From contig JANFNE010000015.1 in NCBI GenBank assembly GCA_024867545.1, forward strand, positions 124,001 through 188,000: 64,000 nt of DNA, written 5' to 3'. This DNA comes from Phytopythium helicoides (Eukaryota; Oomycota; Peronosporomycetes; Pythiales; Pythiaceae). A model generated the notes under the pieces. It saw only the letters and a list, made by a program, of their open reading frames with translations. It had not been told where the DNA came from and did no database searches. The translations under genes were made by a program, and so were the position numbers. This document shows positions 9,658 through 21,490 of the stretch, piece after piece (position 1 is the first letter of the stretch; each line of letters begins with the position of its first letter).

Positions 9658-10509
9658 TTACTGCTTTTGCTCGAAGAGCTGGTACTCGACCTGGAAGATC
9701 GCCGTGATGAGCAGCATGCGGTCCTCAGGTGTCGAGTCACGTGGAAATTCAAGCACATACTGGTTCACAGCCCAGCACATGCGGCAGAACGCTCCAGATC
9801 CGCCTCCATATGTTCGCTGGAGGTGCGCAACGATCTCTCCCTTGGTGTCCAAGACGTCATAGACGGCATCGTTCTTGCAGCACGTAGCTCCGCAGCAGTT
9901 GTTCACACGACCACAGCAGCTGATGTTGGTGCGGAGCGAGTAGCGAGTCTCGTACGTGCCATCGGGCAACGCTCGATCAATGTCCGTGTAGGTCGTGGCG
10001 AGGCAGCACGCCGACAAGCAGCGGCCAAAGTAGGGAGAGAAATCTTCACGCACACGACCGATGCGCACGGGTGACTCACCAGCTGTGAAGCTCAAGTTCA
10101 TCTCGAGCGGTGCGCAGCAGCAGCCGCCCAGCTTGAACGGACGGTCGATGATGTACACGTCACCCGAGTCTTCCTGCACCGTGAAGCGCATCTTGAGCGG
10201 ACGCAGCATGGGACAGCCGAGCCACGTGAGGCACGTGCGCGAGAAGCACCCGCTCTCTTCCTTGGCGAACAGAAAGGTGTCGAGTGCCTTGAGCTCTTCG
10301 TTCTTGGGCTCCCACCCATCAGGATCGTTGGGGGCGTTCTTGACGACCTTGTTGACCGGCAAGAGGTGGACTTTGTAGCGGTTCTTGGCCTCGAACGGGA
10401 TGCCGAACACGGCTTGGGCCACAACTTCGCCCGTTTGCATCTTCTGCCGGACGACGACGCCATTCACTTCGCTGAGTGTCTGAGGAACAGCATGCTGGTG
10501 CGCCTTCAT
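9658..10509 (-). CDS. Phospholipid scramblase family protein
   Basis: Single exon, 283 residues from the first ATG at 10509; a longer open frame upstream begins only with TTG. It matches the scramblase (PLSCR/tubby-like) fold along its length. FAKEESGCFSRTCLTWLGCP and LKMRFTVQEDSGDVYIIDRP give the first half; a Cys-rich GGCCCAPLEMN, a Cys cluster (NISCCGRVNNCCGATCC) and DVLDTKGEIVAHLQR follow; the C-terminus is NQYVLEFPRDSTPEDRMLLI. The last hydrophobic strand/helix (LLITAIFQVEYQLF) is the usual buried C-terminal segment. Cys clusters are typical palmitoylation sites in this family. Expected role: membrane-associated, calcium-dependent lipid movement or lipid binding. It converges with copy B (124 bases between stops) and lies inside the tandem array without being a member. 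Confidence 0.88.
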   Translation of the reverse strand: MKAHQHAVPQTLSEVNGVVVRQKMQTGEVVAQAVFGIPFEAKNRYKVHLLPVNKVVKNAPNDPDGWEPKNEELKALDTFLFAKEESGCFSRTCLTWLGCPMLRPLKMRFTVQEDSGDVYIIDRPFKLGGCCCAPLEMNLSFTAGESPVRIGRVREDFSPYFGRCLSACCLATTYTDIDRALPDGTYETRYSLRTNISCCGRVNNCCGATCCKNDAVYDVLDTKGEIVAHLQRTYGGGSGAFCRMCWAVNQYVLEFPRDSTPEDRMLLITAIFQVEYQLFEQKQ

Positions 10510-11215
10510 GCTTGGAAAAAATTTCTGCAAAAAAGTCGTGGAAGAAGGTCAGGGTGAAGTGTTGAAACGCCCGATGGAGACTTGTGCTGCGCCTGGAAAG
10601 TTGTGGATTAGAGACCCTCGGACCAACCGGTCCAGCCAAGCGGTGTCAACTGCTCCAGCGGCCCTTGGTTAATCTATTTGAAGGTCAAACCCATGGCGTT
10701 GGTGTTCGTTTCGGAAATGTAGCGCTCTAATGCAAAGACCACGGTGCAAATCCAAACATGCCCATTCTCGCACTCAATGGATGCTCTGACTGAATTCGTA
10801 CGACTCGCATGACATCCTCGACACCATCAGAGGTTAGCAATGCGAAGAGACCTTAACTAAGCAGGCTGCTACGATGCAGGTGAGGTCTCGCTTTCGCTTT
10901 CGTGCCTGCCGTTCGAGGTGTGCACAAGCGAATTCTCACGAATCAATGCGAGAGGATCGAAAAAGCACATTTCGGACAAACGATCAACACCAAAAACGTA
11001 AGAATCTCATCGATATCTGAATGGCGACGCCTTCAAAAGACAACGATTGCAGCTTGGAAGAAGTCATCACAACGGGCAAACAGCTCAGGAACTCAAAAAT
11101 CGTCGCGCATGACCTGGTAGCAGAGCGCACAAAAATTGGTACCATCACTCTGAACCCATACAGAATTCAAGACAAAAAGGCAATGAGTGGCACGCCACTC
11201 ACCTTCCTGAGCGCC
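10510..11215. other. Intergenic between scramblase and copy C
   Basis: Includes the scramblase 5' leader (a pyrimidine-rich stretch ending in GCAG just before its ATG region). It also holds a short sequence near 10870-10930 (CTACGATGCAG and TTCGAGGTGTGCAC) resembling the last exon of copy B, possibly a worn duplicate. An in-frame ATG at 11021 could extend copy C by 65 codons. No CACACGTC element was found here. Confidence 0.45.
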
Positions 11216-13262
11216 ATGAACGCCGAGACTCTGTCTCGACTACTGGCGCGCTTCTCGCCGTCGACGCTGCGCTGCGGGTGCAACGACGCGCTGCGTGGGG
11301 AGCTGAAGGACGCGGGCGAGCGGCTGGCGGAGGCGAAGGCGGCGGTTTCGCAGCTCAAGGAGGTCGAAGAGGCCGTCGATCGGCTGCAGCAAGAGAATAA
11401 TGACCGCCACCGGTCGAAAAGTCTGCTGAGGTTGCTCAGGGAGGTCCAAGGGGTCGAGATGGAGCTGCAGCGCGGTGTAAAGAGGCTGGAACGAGGGTTC
11501 TCCGGTCCTGAGGAGCGAGATGAAGCTCTGGAAATGAAGGTGGAGAGCAAGAAGGCAAAAGTGGAGGAAGAAGCACAAGTGGCTGTTTCGACGCAACCCA
11601 GAGCTACTGAGGCAGTGCAAGACCGTCCAACAGACGACGACTTACTCACGCAGGCACAGGATTGCCTGGATGTGGTCACCAGCGGAGAGGAACCTAGCTT
11701 TGGGTGGTTGAAGAAGGTCTTCGCCCGCTTGGAGACACTGCTGAGAGCTATTGAGCGTCACGGCGGCGGGTCTGCAGCACACGACCAGGCGGTTGGGATT
11801 ACAGTCGAGGCGTTGCGCGTGTATGCAGATCATATGGAAAGCGCAAAGCTTGGATACGGAGCTCTCGGTCCCCTCAGTGGACTGATCTCTGCAGCTAGGG
11901 AGGTCTCATCACAGCAATTTCAGATGGAAGCTGCTAGGTGCGTCGTGTCAGCACAGATACTTTGTGATTGCTCAGCTAATCGGAAATGCGTCATGAAACG
12001 CGCAGGGTTCTCGCAAGTCTAGATGCCAGGTATCACGAAGCAAAGCACAAAACGCTTGGACGGCCAGACTTGCAGCCTTTCCTTGGACTGGTTCTCGAGA
12101 TCGATGAGCTACCAGAAGAGAAGAAATACGCTAGACTTGATGAAGTGACCACGGCGTTGCGACAGCCTGGACTTCCTTCGTTGTTCGCCCCCGGCGAGAG
12201 CTCAGTTAGTTGCGGCAGTGCGCGTCGCATTCCGCTGGGTGGAGGGATATACTTCCACTCTCGCCTCCGACACAGTAGCAAAGGCGATTCTGAAGTTCAA
12301 AGATACAACTTTGGCAGTGATCGGTCGCTACCTCTCGGCAGCTGAACGGGATCGCCTCCTGAAGTACGTAGTGTCCAGCAAACGTTGCACTAACTTGCTT
12401 GTTCATCGGGTCAACCATTATTTTATGGCTGTGCAGATCAATACAAAAGGCTAAAAAGATGCCAGCGGCAGAAAATGGGGAGACGCCGCCAGAATTTCCG
12501 AACGAGCACCCTGCAGCACTTGCTGCGAAGAAACTGAGAGGTCTACCGGGAGAAGAACGTAACAAGAACCTTGGCGAGTTCACAGCGGCGCTGGAATTTG
12601 ATTTCACGGGTGCTCCGATGTATCTTTTTTCAAGATATGAAGGCCAATTGGGGACTGCTGTCTCGGATGTGGTTGCGCGCATTCTCAAGCATCCAATCGA
12701 CGAACTCTACGTTGATGAATACACGAAGTTGTGCGGTAACGTTCAAGCTCTTGCTCGGCAATTACCAGCTCAGGAGAGTCTATACCTCAGGTAAGGCCGT
12801 GGACTTTATTCGCACTTGAGCAATTGAGTGGTGAGGATCACTAATGTCAAACCGCTCTCTGCTGCAGGCTGGTGGACCCGTTGATGATCTCCTTAGAATG
12901 GATCAAAGTCTGGAGGGCGAACCGTCCGGCACTTCAGAGAGTGTGGGTGGTGACTCCTCATCAGGTGATTTCGTCGACCGAACGCTGGGCCAGATTGAAG
13001 AAATGAAGTTAAAGAAGAACACAGGGGTAGGTGAGTTCGACCAAGTCGTCAAATTGCTTACGTGGGTCTTCAAAGGTATGCAAAGTGTGAGCAAAACTGG
13101 AACCCTCGGACGGATCGGCGTATGCATGAACTAGTCGCCAAGCTACGTGAATGTGCCAAAACAATACGCAAGCCTGATCTACGCAAGGCTCGTGAGGAGC
13201 TTGCGCAAGGATGGATCACAATGCTAAGCAAAAACAGTCATCGTCGAGGTAGCAAGCAATAA
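11216..13262 (+). CDS. Tandem family copy C
   Basis: Start chosen at MNAETLSRLLARF to match copy B; the frame is open back to an ATG at 11021. Exons: 11216-11937, 12006-12363, 12437-12790, 12868 onward, all phase-2 junctions. Exon 1 has the coiled coil (AAVSQLKEVEEAVDRLQQEN), the RHRSKSLLRLL helix, a Lys/Glu linker and a first module. Exon 2 carries a one-base insertion in a run of five C near 12190, after which LVAAVRVAFRWVEGY continues the module. Exon 3 is intact (LRGLPGEERNKNLGEFTAAL). The last exon starts in one frame (RLVDPLMISLEW) and continues in another. At 13075 it either breaks or splices (candidate intron 13076-13134) to VAKLRECAKTIRKPDLRK and the stop at 13262. Closest relative is B. 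Confidence 0.7.
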
Positions 13263-13611
13263 ACCGTATTCAGTTTTGCTTCGTGGCAACTAGCAACTGC
13301 CTTGCCATCGTCCCCGCCTCTGATGGAAACAGCTCTATTGGCGCCTCCAAACCTCTGTGAACACACTAAATCCACCATCACTTGCAATCTTCCTGCCGGA
13401 GAAAAGTCTGAAAAGACTTGGATCACCAACAAATTCGTATTGATTGTAAGTTCAACCGCTCAGCTTGGTGTGCGGTGCTGTGTGTTCACTTCTATTAAGT
13501 AAAACTCCTCGCTTAGAGGTGAAAGAAGGCGATGAGCCAACCCGAGGACGTGCACTGTTTGACTGGCCTCCCAACGTCATTGCATGGACGCAAAGGCTTC
13601 AGAATGTTCGT
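13263..13611. other. Intergenic, no gene seen
   Basis: 3' flank of copy C and promoter region of copy D. Short open frames only. Confidence 0.5.
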
Positions 13612-13624
13612 CACACGTCACAGA
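13612..13624 (+). promoter_or_regulatory. Conserved upstream element of copy D
   Basis: CACACGTCACAGA, 72 bases before the ATG at 13697. Continues GGGGTACACGCACCATCTGA, almost identical to the sequence ahead of copy E. Confidence 0.65.
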
Positions 13625-13696
13625 TGGGGTACACGCACCATCTGAGACCAACGTAACCAATGGCTGGCAATGCTCCTCAGTGCGCATTGCGCCGAC

Positions 13697-15718
13697 ATGG
13701 ACGTGCACCAGCTGATCCTGTCGCGCGTGGCGCCCGATGCGCTGGCCAAAGGCCTCAACAATGTGTTTGTGAGTGAGCTGGAATGAGGTTCGAGAGCGGC
13801 TGAGCGAGGCGAAGAGCGCGTTTTCCAAGCTGAAGGAGGTGAAGCGGGCAGTGGCGCAGCTTCAGGAGGGCAAAAGGCGATAGAAGGCGGTCGGAAAGTT
13901 TGATGAAGTTGGTGGAGGAGACGAAAGACGTCGATCAGAAGCTTCGAAATGAGATGAAACACTTGAGAGCAGTGTTGAAAGGTGAAAAACCTGATGAAGA
14001 CAATCTCGTAAAGGCGGACGAGAAGGCTGATGTCAGCGAGAGTGAAGACCAGCTGAGTAGTCGCTAAATCACTAGAGGAAGAGATGACAGCAGACATTTC
14101 ATTACAGACGCAGGCTTTCCTGGAGAGCATCAAGGACAGCGAGCTTACTGATACCAATGCGTGCAACGTTGGTGGAGAGCGTTTTCGAAAGCTAGTGAGC
14201 TACATTTCAAGCGAATGCGTAGGTGTGTGCGATCCTTTGACCGTGACGCAAGCAGTCGCGGAGTCACTCAATGCATACGCTAAGCTCTTGGAGAGCGCGA
14301 AGCTTTCTATCTCCAATCTTGACCCGCTCCTGGGTCAGATTAGAGCAATAGAAGAATTCCTCTTGGTAGTTCCGGCCTCTACGACTGCGTTGGGCAGGTA
14401 AACGTTTTGTTCTGTTCGCGAACGGGGCCACGATTGCATGCAGCAAAAAAAAATAACGATGGATATGCACTGCAGTGGACGAGTGAAGCTGTACATCAAG
14501 CTTCGTGGACTGAAGAGAGGACTAAACCCGACTTCAGTATGCTTGCAGCACGCTCTTGCTTTTGACCTGCTTGGTGGCCTGGAACGGTTCGACCACATTG
14601 AAGATATGGCTATCGAAATCAAAGCTGCGCTGTTTTCAGACCAGCTAACACATTCAGTATTCTATGAGATATTAACCGCCGTACGTCTGGTAATCAACTG
14701 GATCGATGAACTCCCAATGGACCTCCATACAACGGACAGTGTGGCAACGATTGTCTCCTTTCGAGACACAATCACGAGCAGTGCCGAAGCGATTATAAGT
14801 GTTCGCAAGCGAACCATTATGTGGTCCCAGAAGCTGGCAAAGTACGGTATCTTCTCTACATTCCTTTTTGATCAAGAGTTAATGATGGACTAACAGTATG
14901 CTGCAGGCATGTTGCGCGAGCTGGTAAAGTGCTAACATCCGTGTCAAAAACCAAAGGCATCTTGTACAAATCCAAGTATCCCGACTCTTATTCGGTGATG
15001 GAACTAGCCAACTCGATACATCTTCTGTCGGCCGATGAGCAGGCCAAACAGCTTGATACCCTCATAGACTCCCTTGAAGAGCTCTTTGTACATTCGAGCC
15101 CGATTCTGTTACTCAATGATGCCCAGTTGATGCATCCCTTCGAGACTGCTGCTACTTTTATGCTTCAGGCGTCAACTGATTCTTCAAAAGTCGAGCGATA
15201 CAAACAGTTTTGCAGAACAGCGCGCAAGTTTGTACATCAAATTCCGTGGCAGCACTTCAAAACCGTCATGAATAGGTACGACGTATCGCCCCTGCATCAC
15301 CCGTATTTCAGTTCTGAAAATTATGTGTGAATGTTTCAGTGCACTGTATGCTCTCTCGACGGCGTTGGAGTTGCATGTGGCGTCCCGTGCACAGGCGAGG
15401 ATGCATACGCCATTTATTCGGCCAAAATCCGTAACTGGTCGAATTCAGGGTTGTTCGAGAGCTATGGACGCGTGGCTGACGTGTGATTTGATACCTACGG
15501 CGGAATTTGACGAGAAGATTCACTTGATTGGATGGCTCCTGCGGGCCTGTGGTCCCGTGTGTTTGTGGAATGCTCGCACAGACCCAGATATAGTCGAAAT
15601 TGTCCTCAAATTTCGCAAATGCATCGGCAAAATGCCGGCCCACGAGCAACCGATGTGGGTAGTCACGGTGAGGAAAATGGAGAAGCTGATCAAAGACATG
15701 AGCGGAGGCGCTGCCTAG
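13697..15718 (+). CDS. Tandem family copy D, exon 1 frame-broken
   Basis: Starts MDVHQLILSRVAPDALAKGL. Exon 1 has three frame breaks. Relative to copy E there is an extra A near 13780 and another near 13876, and a one-base change near 14060 restores frame before SLEEEMTADISLQTQ. From there the gene is clean: exons to 14397, 14476-14841, 14907-15275 and 15340-15718, all joined in phase 2. Modules two and three carry AVRLVINWIDELP and SADEQAKQLDTLIDSLEELF. The last exon has the intact C-terminal module (WLLRACGPVCLWNARTDPD, IVLKFRKCIGKMP). The first two breaks are extra bases in A runs and may be consensus errors. The 5' 180 bases are nearly identical to copy E, so they duplicated recently or were converted. 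Confidence 0.72.
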
Positions 15719-15997
15719 AACGAGATGAAGCGCGATAGTTTAGTAGGTAAATGCTGCACAGAAGCAAAAGGTGTAGAGGTGGTACTTCATACTTAGCAAA
15801 ATGGCACAAGATTGCATTACAGGACCGTGTATCTTTCTGCTGCAGGTCACTTCGTTTTCGACAAGTATCGATTCTGGTTTCCACAGTAGTCAAGCTGTCA
15901 CTACTCCAATACAAGCAAATCTCACAACCCATTGGCTCAATCACATGCATGTCGAAGAAATCCCGTTGTCGATGACCTCGAGTGATTCTACACGCAC

Positions 15998-18900
15998 TCA
16001 GCGCTTCTGGTGGTTCACAAATCGCAAAGACAGAAGCGATAGGCACGCGAATAACCACGATGAAGAGCACTAGCGCGCCAAAGTTCCGCGCAATCTCGTC
16101 GTGGTGCAGGTTGAACATGTCCTCCACAAGCTGCTTTACAGTCACGTTCCCGATCGAAACTGGCGCGTCCTCCAGAGGTTGGCATCCAATTTCTGGGCCA
16201 ATGTTAGCGTATTCACCCGTAGTGCTGTCTAGAACAGGTGTCGTTGAGCAGTCAGCGTACACGAGCGCGCCGAGGATCGCAAAGGCATACCGATGTGGCG
16301 TAATAGTGTACATCCACTGGTATCCGCTTGGAATGTCATTGCCGGGTGGGTTGAAACCCATGAAGAGGAAGAAGACAGTAGTTACAATCGAGCCTGCAAG
16401 GGACGCCGTGACGATGTTTGGAAGTGCGATCGCCAGCAAGTGGCCGATATAAACGTCTGCGAGGATAGAGAGCGACGTGGCGAGCCAGAAAAGCACAAAC
16501 TTGACCACGCCGGTGAAGCCCATGAAGAGGAAGAGCAGCGACGAGATGATGAGTCCCTTGACAAACACGTACGGGATCTCGACGAGTGTGCCCGCAACAA
16601 AATACCAAAGCGAGTTGTAGGTCTGCGCGGATTTCTCTCGGTAGAAGGCCGCACGGTCTTGAAAGACGAATGGGATCGAGCTGTTGAACGACACGAATCC
16701 TTGAAACTGGAACGCGACGAATATCAATCCGAGCCCAGAGCAGATTCCCTGGTATGATGTCATCGACAGTTCGAGCGAAGAGAAACCCAGCAACACGAGA
16801 CTACCGAGTGCGACACCCCAAATGGTGAGAGTATGTTCTGGTGAGCGCCAATACATGTCCATGAAGCGCTGAAGCAGGTAGCGTAGCTGAGTAATTGATG
16901 AAGCTGCACGCTTGCTGCTAAATGTAAGCATCGAGAGTGAAGCGGATGGCCTGCCAACACCTTCTTGTTCGAGACATGCATCCAGCTGGGACTTCAGTGT
17001 ACTCTCGCGGAATATTTTCGGGAAGTCGATCGCATCGGTGGTACTGGCTTCAATGTTCACACCGGCGCCAATGCACTCGAGCATCCATGCTGCGGGATTC
17101 TGTCCTTCGACCAGATGCGGCACGCCCGGGATTGCCTCGAAGTACGAAATAAGCGCTTTGCAATCGTCTCCCAGCTCTCCAAAGTACACCGTCTCACCCA
17201 CCGCGCTTGAGCAATAGCAAGTTGTCGAAAGAGCTAAACACTTGGTAAGACGGCTGGTGGATGGTACAGATTACGGTGCGACCCGAGTCGGCAACTTTGC
17301 GGATACCGTCGATGATGAGTTTCGCGAAGCGAGCGTCCAAGCCACTCGTGGGTTCATCTAAGAAGAGTACACTCGGTTGGGCGGCTAGCTCCACACCGAT
17401 CGTCAAGCGCTTCATTTGCTCCATAGAGCTCCCGCGCACCATCTGGTCGGCGATATTTCTCAGACCGAGCAGATCCAGACATTCATCCACTGAAGCCAAC
17501 TTGGTTTCCACCGACACATTGCTTCCCTGACGCAGGAAGGCGCTGAAGGCGAGAGCCTCGCGGAATGTTGCGGTCTCCGAGTGAATGTCCATCTGCTCGC
17601 AATAGCCCGGTGCATCGGCGGATGGAGAGATCTGAAGCCTCATGGCCATTCAACAAGATTTTGCCTCGAACGCGTCCAGTATTCTTTCGACCAGCGATGA
17701 CGTCGATGAGCGTTGTCTTTCCGGCTCCTGAGGATCCCATTAGCGCAGTGATGGTGCCGGGTCTGGCAAAGCCGTCGATCCCTTTGAGCAAATTGATCGA
17801 TTCCTTTCGCGCGTGCGGGTTTGGAACGGAGTACCACAAATCCTTGAATGCTAGCGTTACTGGCTCAAAGACAGGCTTCTCGTGACTCGACACTTCGACC
17901 TTCACTGCGTCACCTCGTGAGTTATTTGTCGATGTCTGACGAGTGCGGCTGCCGTTACTTGGAGTTTCCAACAGGTAGTGGCTGGCATCGTGAACATGAT
18001 CCGCCACTGGGACTCTCTTGGCACCAAAGTCGCTGTCGTACCGCTTGTACTCGAGAGCAAAGAAGCTGAGCACCATGAAGATGAAAGTCACAGCGAGAAG
18101 ATAGACGATTCCGTAGACGACCCATTCTTTGCTCGCAGGAATGTCGTACGTGCTGAGGTAGTACTCGCCCATGGTCTTGTTGAACTGGCTGCAGTAGTTG
18201 ATCCCTTCGTATATGCACACATCGAGTGCGTCGGAGCGGTATTGAGTGACAGCAAGAGCACGGAAGGCCCACGCGATCGGGTTGATCCAGTAGAGCCAAA
18301 TGAGGTAGTCCGGGAGCTGGCTTCTTGTCACTACGAAGCCAGAAAAAACGATCACGATCTGGAGAATTCCCAAAGTGAGGGGGTTGGCAATGTAAATGTT
18401 CGGGGAGATGGCGGTGACGAAGAAGAATATGAACACACCTGGTACCACGGTGAGGAAGATAATGAGCTCGAAGAGAATAAAGCTGCTAGCGCTAGCTTCT
18501 AGCCCGGAGATCCAATATACAAAGGCACCAAAGATCCAGCTCTCCGGAAGTGCCAGCGGAATCTGACTGATGAACACTGAGAGTACGTAGGCAGAAGTTT
18601 GGAAAAAGTTGGCGGCTCGCTGCTTGTAAAAGATTTCACGCATGCTGATGAACGTTGAAAGCTGCGACGTCTGCTCGAAGAGCGGGAACAAGACGGACAT
18701 GAATAGCAGTCCGAATGTCACAGACGCATTTGGTGGCTTCGCCCCCACGAAAAGGGTTCCGCAAACGATGGCGGTGATAAGAACGAGAATGATGCGGCTT
18801 CGTAGTGTCATCGAGTCCCGCACGGATAGCAGCCATTGACGACGAACTAACGTCAATGTGTTCGCCCACACTGATTGCTGAAACTCTGGCACAGACTGAA

Positions 18901-20095
18901 CATCAGTAAGCAATGTCGGACTGACAGAAGTTTGGCATTCCAGTTGACCAACCCAAGAGTGATAGATGTCGGACTGTCGAAAAACTTCGGCGAAGCCACT
19001 GGCATGGCGAGGGGGAGCCAGTGGTGAGTGCTCATAAACTACTTGCTGTGGAGTACCAAGGTCCAGCAAAAAGTCAGCAATGTCTCGGTCTGGCGGACAC
19101 ACCAATCCCAACCCTCGGAAGTACTCGGCGACTCGCTCACACGGTCCGTAGTACATAACCTCGCCGTCGTGCAGTAGGATGACATCGTCAAAAAGATCGA
19201 AGACGTTGGGTGTCGGTTGCAGCAGCGAGATTACGATCGTCTTTCCCATCTTCTTCGCCATCGACCGTTGCGTGCTGACGATGTCAAACGTTGCCGCGCT
19301 GTCGAGTCCCGTGCTGATCTCGTCCATGAAGACGGCTTGGTGAAGGCTGATCTCCATCTCACCCGTGGTCACACGCTTCTTCTCACCGCCCGATACACCG
19401 CGCACCATACCGTCGCCGACGATCGTGTTCCAACAGTTCTGAAGTCCGAGCTGATTCATGACAACCTCAGGAGAGCGCGCGAGCGAGTAATGTGCATTGC
19501 TCTGTGCTTGATGATCCTCTTCTTGACCAATTCGACTAGTCGCACCCTTGCCAGTGCCTACGTCGGTGAAAGCGTGGGCGAACGCTAGGGTCTCCTTCAC
19601 AGTGAGCAGCGGGAAATGCTGGTCTCGCTGCGGCACGTATGCCGTTAGCTGCGGCACGCGGTTACCGAGCGACTGCAGCGATTTCCCGTTGTACGTGATT
19701 CTATCGGCATCGAATTGGAGATTGCCATCCTCTCGGAGACGCCCACTCAGCACCTTGAGAAGCGTCGACTTGCCTGATCCGGGCTGTCCAAGCACAAGAG
19801 TCATCGTCCCAGGTCGCAGCACGCCGCTCACTCCCTTCAGAATCTCCAGATGATCCATCTTGGTGATCGGTACAAGGTTGGCAACCCCGCTCTTGAGGAC
19901 ATTCCAGACTGTCGGTAGCTCTGGACGGGAGTCAGCGTGCTGCGGTTGACGTGTCGGCTTTGGAACTTTGGCAGTGACGGATAGATTGGAGAACCGAATC
20001 TCCACTCGAGAATCCACCAGACTGAGCGCCTCCCAATTGACTATTGTAGATGTCTGCAGCCTGTTATCTGCGAGCGAGTCGTTGGCATGCTTCAT
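15998..20095 (-). CDS. Full-size PDR (ABCG) transporter with three frame breaks
   Basis: Pleiotropic drug resistance pump in the (NBD-TMD)x2 order, about 1,360 residues, no introns. NBD1 (about residues 85-340): Walker A GQPGSGKST, signature VSGGEKKR, Walker B AVFMDEISTGLD. TMD1 (about 420-700) has six hydrophobic segments plus the PDR motif SAYVLSVFISQIPLALPES. NBD2: Walker A GSSGAGKTT, Walker B SVLFLDEPTSGLDARFA. TMD2 ends in the PDR signature NHQKR, whose stop is at 15998. Three breaks divide it: after ATGY-type sequence near 17632 (one extra G), at LLLLKRGG/GETV near 17196 (one extra base), and near 16025 just before the C-terminus. Members of this family export xenobiotics at the plasma membrane using ATP. 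The gene is either a pseudogene or an intact pump with consensus errors. Confidence 0.88.
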
Positions 20096-21404
20096 TGCAG
20101 TTGATGGTCTTCAGAGCAGCACAAGTTGGTCCAGGCTCAGTGTTTGTGTTGAGTTCGAGCGCACTAATCTCGAAGTGGTGGCGTGCAAGGGCATGGGTCG
20201 AGCTTCTGTAAAAGAGCCCAAGAAGTACCGTATAGCTTGCTGCTTAGGCTGAACATTTGCGCTCGTTGGCGTCAATAAGCGTGTTGACTGGAGTGATAGA
20301 CGAGGCATGTTTGTCTGAATGCGAGGGTAAATGATCACGTTCACTCCATTGTTGATGTTATCTTGATACGATGCTATGACGAGACAATGACGACTGCAGT
20401 GACGTCAAAGTGAAACTCTGATGCTAACTTCATTTTGTTAGACATGGGTGGGGTCATCTAATGCGACACAACTGCATTACTGGGGCATTGCAGCTCTCCT
20501 TAGCCTATGCATGATGTGATCGGAGTTCCCCGGGATTTTGTGCCAAGATTTGCTATCACGATATCCAGGGAGATAGTGGCGTGGTGGCACGGTCCGAGTT
20601 GCTGACGAAAAACGTGAGGGTTGAGAGCAACGATGACGAAGAGCTAGTGGTACCTTGCAGTGCGCACTACTTGTCCGTGGTGACGGGTGTGAACAGCTTG
20701 TCCCTAGCGAAGAGTAGGCGGCAGTCCATTGGTTGTGCGGGTCTTGGTGATGGTCTTGATGCTCGCCTAGGAGACGATGATGGCGTTTCTGTCAGTTTGT
20801 GCAATAGATTGGGTCATAATGCTCAACATCACCAGATACCTATTCTTGCCAACCACCAATTTGACAATTGTCAAACGTTGATATGTTCGAGGTTGGAGAG
20901 CTTACACGTAAAGCATGCTGAGAAATAACGGCTGGCACTGTGTGTGTTACATTTCCCTAAGACATGTATCCCTAAGACCCCCCTTCTAAACCGGTTCGCT
21001 CTGCTAGGGAATTCTGCCATGGGGATTTGATTTCAGGTGTGGTGGTGTTGCGTGTTTACCGTTGGGGTTGAGTGGAAGCTGAAATGAGCACCGATGATGT
21101 GCTTGTCGTGCGCTATCTTGATGGTGGGACAATCAGCCTTCTCACCATTTGCTCGTGAGCAGTACGATTACGGGAGGGAGCTGTATCCCGCAATCCGCTT
21201 TCCTGCCTCCTGAACTTGCTCAGCCTTTGCAAGATTAAGCCAAAGGTCGTTGCCAAGCAGCAAGCTCAGCGCGCGAGAGAGGGAGAGAGAGAGAAGGACA
21301 AACACCCAAGCTCTGCAGATTTGTGAGTTCGTTTGACTGGACAGCTGACTCTCGAGAAACACGTTTGACAACTTTCGTGCACGCAATGCCTTCAGCATGT
21401 TCGT
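20096..21404. other. Long intergenic region, no gene supported
   Basis: Contains the upstream region of the PDR gene and the 5' flank of copy E. A 115-codon frame at 20581-20928 has no recognisable content, and its antisense reading is broken. A GA-rich simple repeat lies near 21276-21296. Confidence 0.5.
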
Positions 21405-21417
21405 CACACGTCACAGA
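21405..21417 (+). promoter_or_regulatory. Conserved upstream element of copy E
   Basis: CACACGTCACAGA, 73 bases before the ATG at 21491, in a block nearly identical to that before copy D. Confidence 0.65.
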
Positions 21418-21490
21418 TGGGGTACACGCACCATCTGAGACCAACGTAACCAATGGCTGGCAATGCTCCTCAGTTGCGCATTGCGCCGAC

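Noticed and set aside
10870..10930. Short resemblance to the last exon of copy B
   Set aside because: Only two patches of 11-14 bases match; not enough to call a pseudogene.
20581..20928. 115-codon frame in the long intergenic region
   Set aside because: No recognisable motif, no paralogue in the window, no splice or promoter support.
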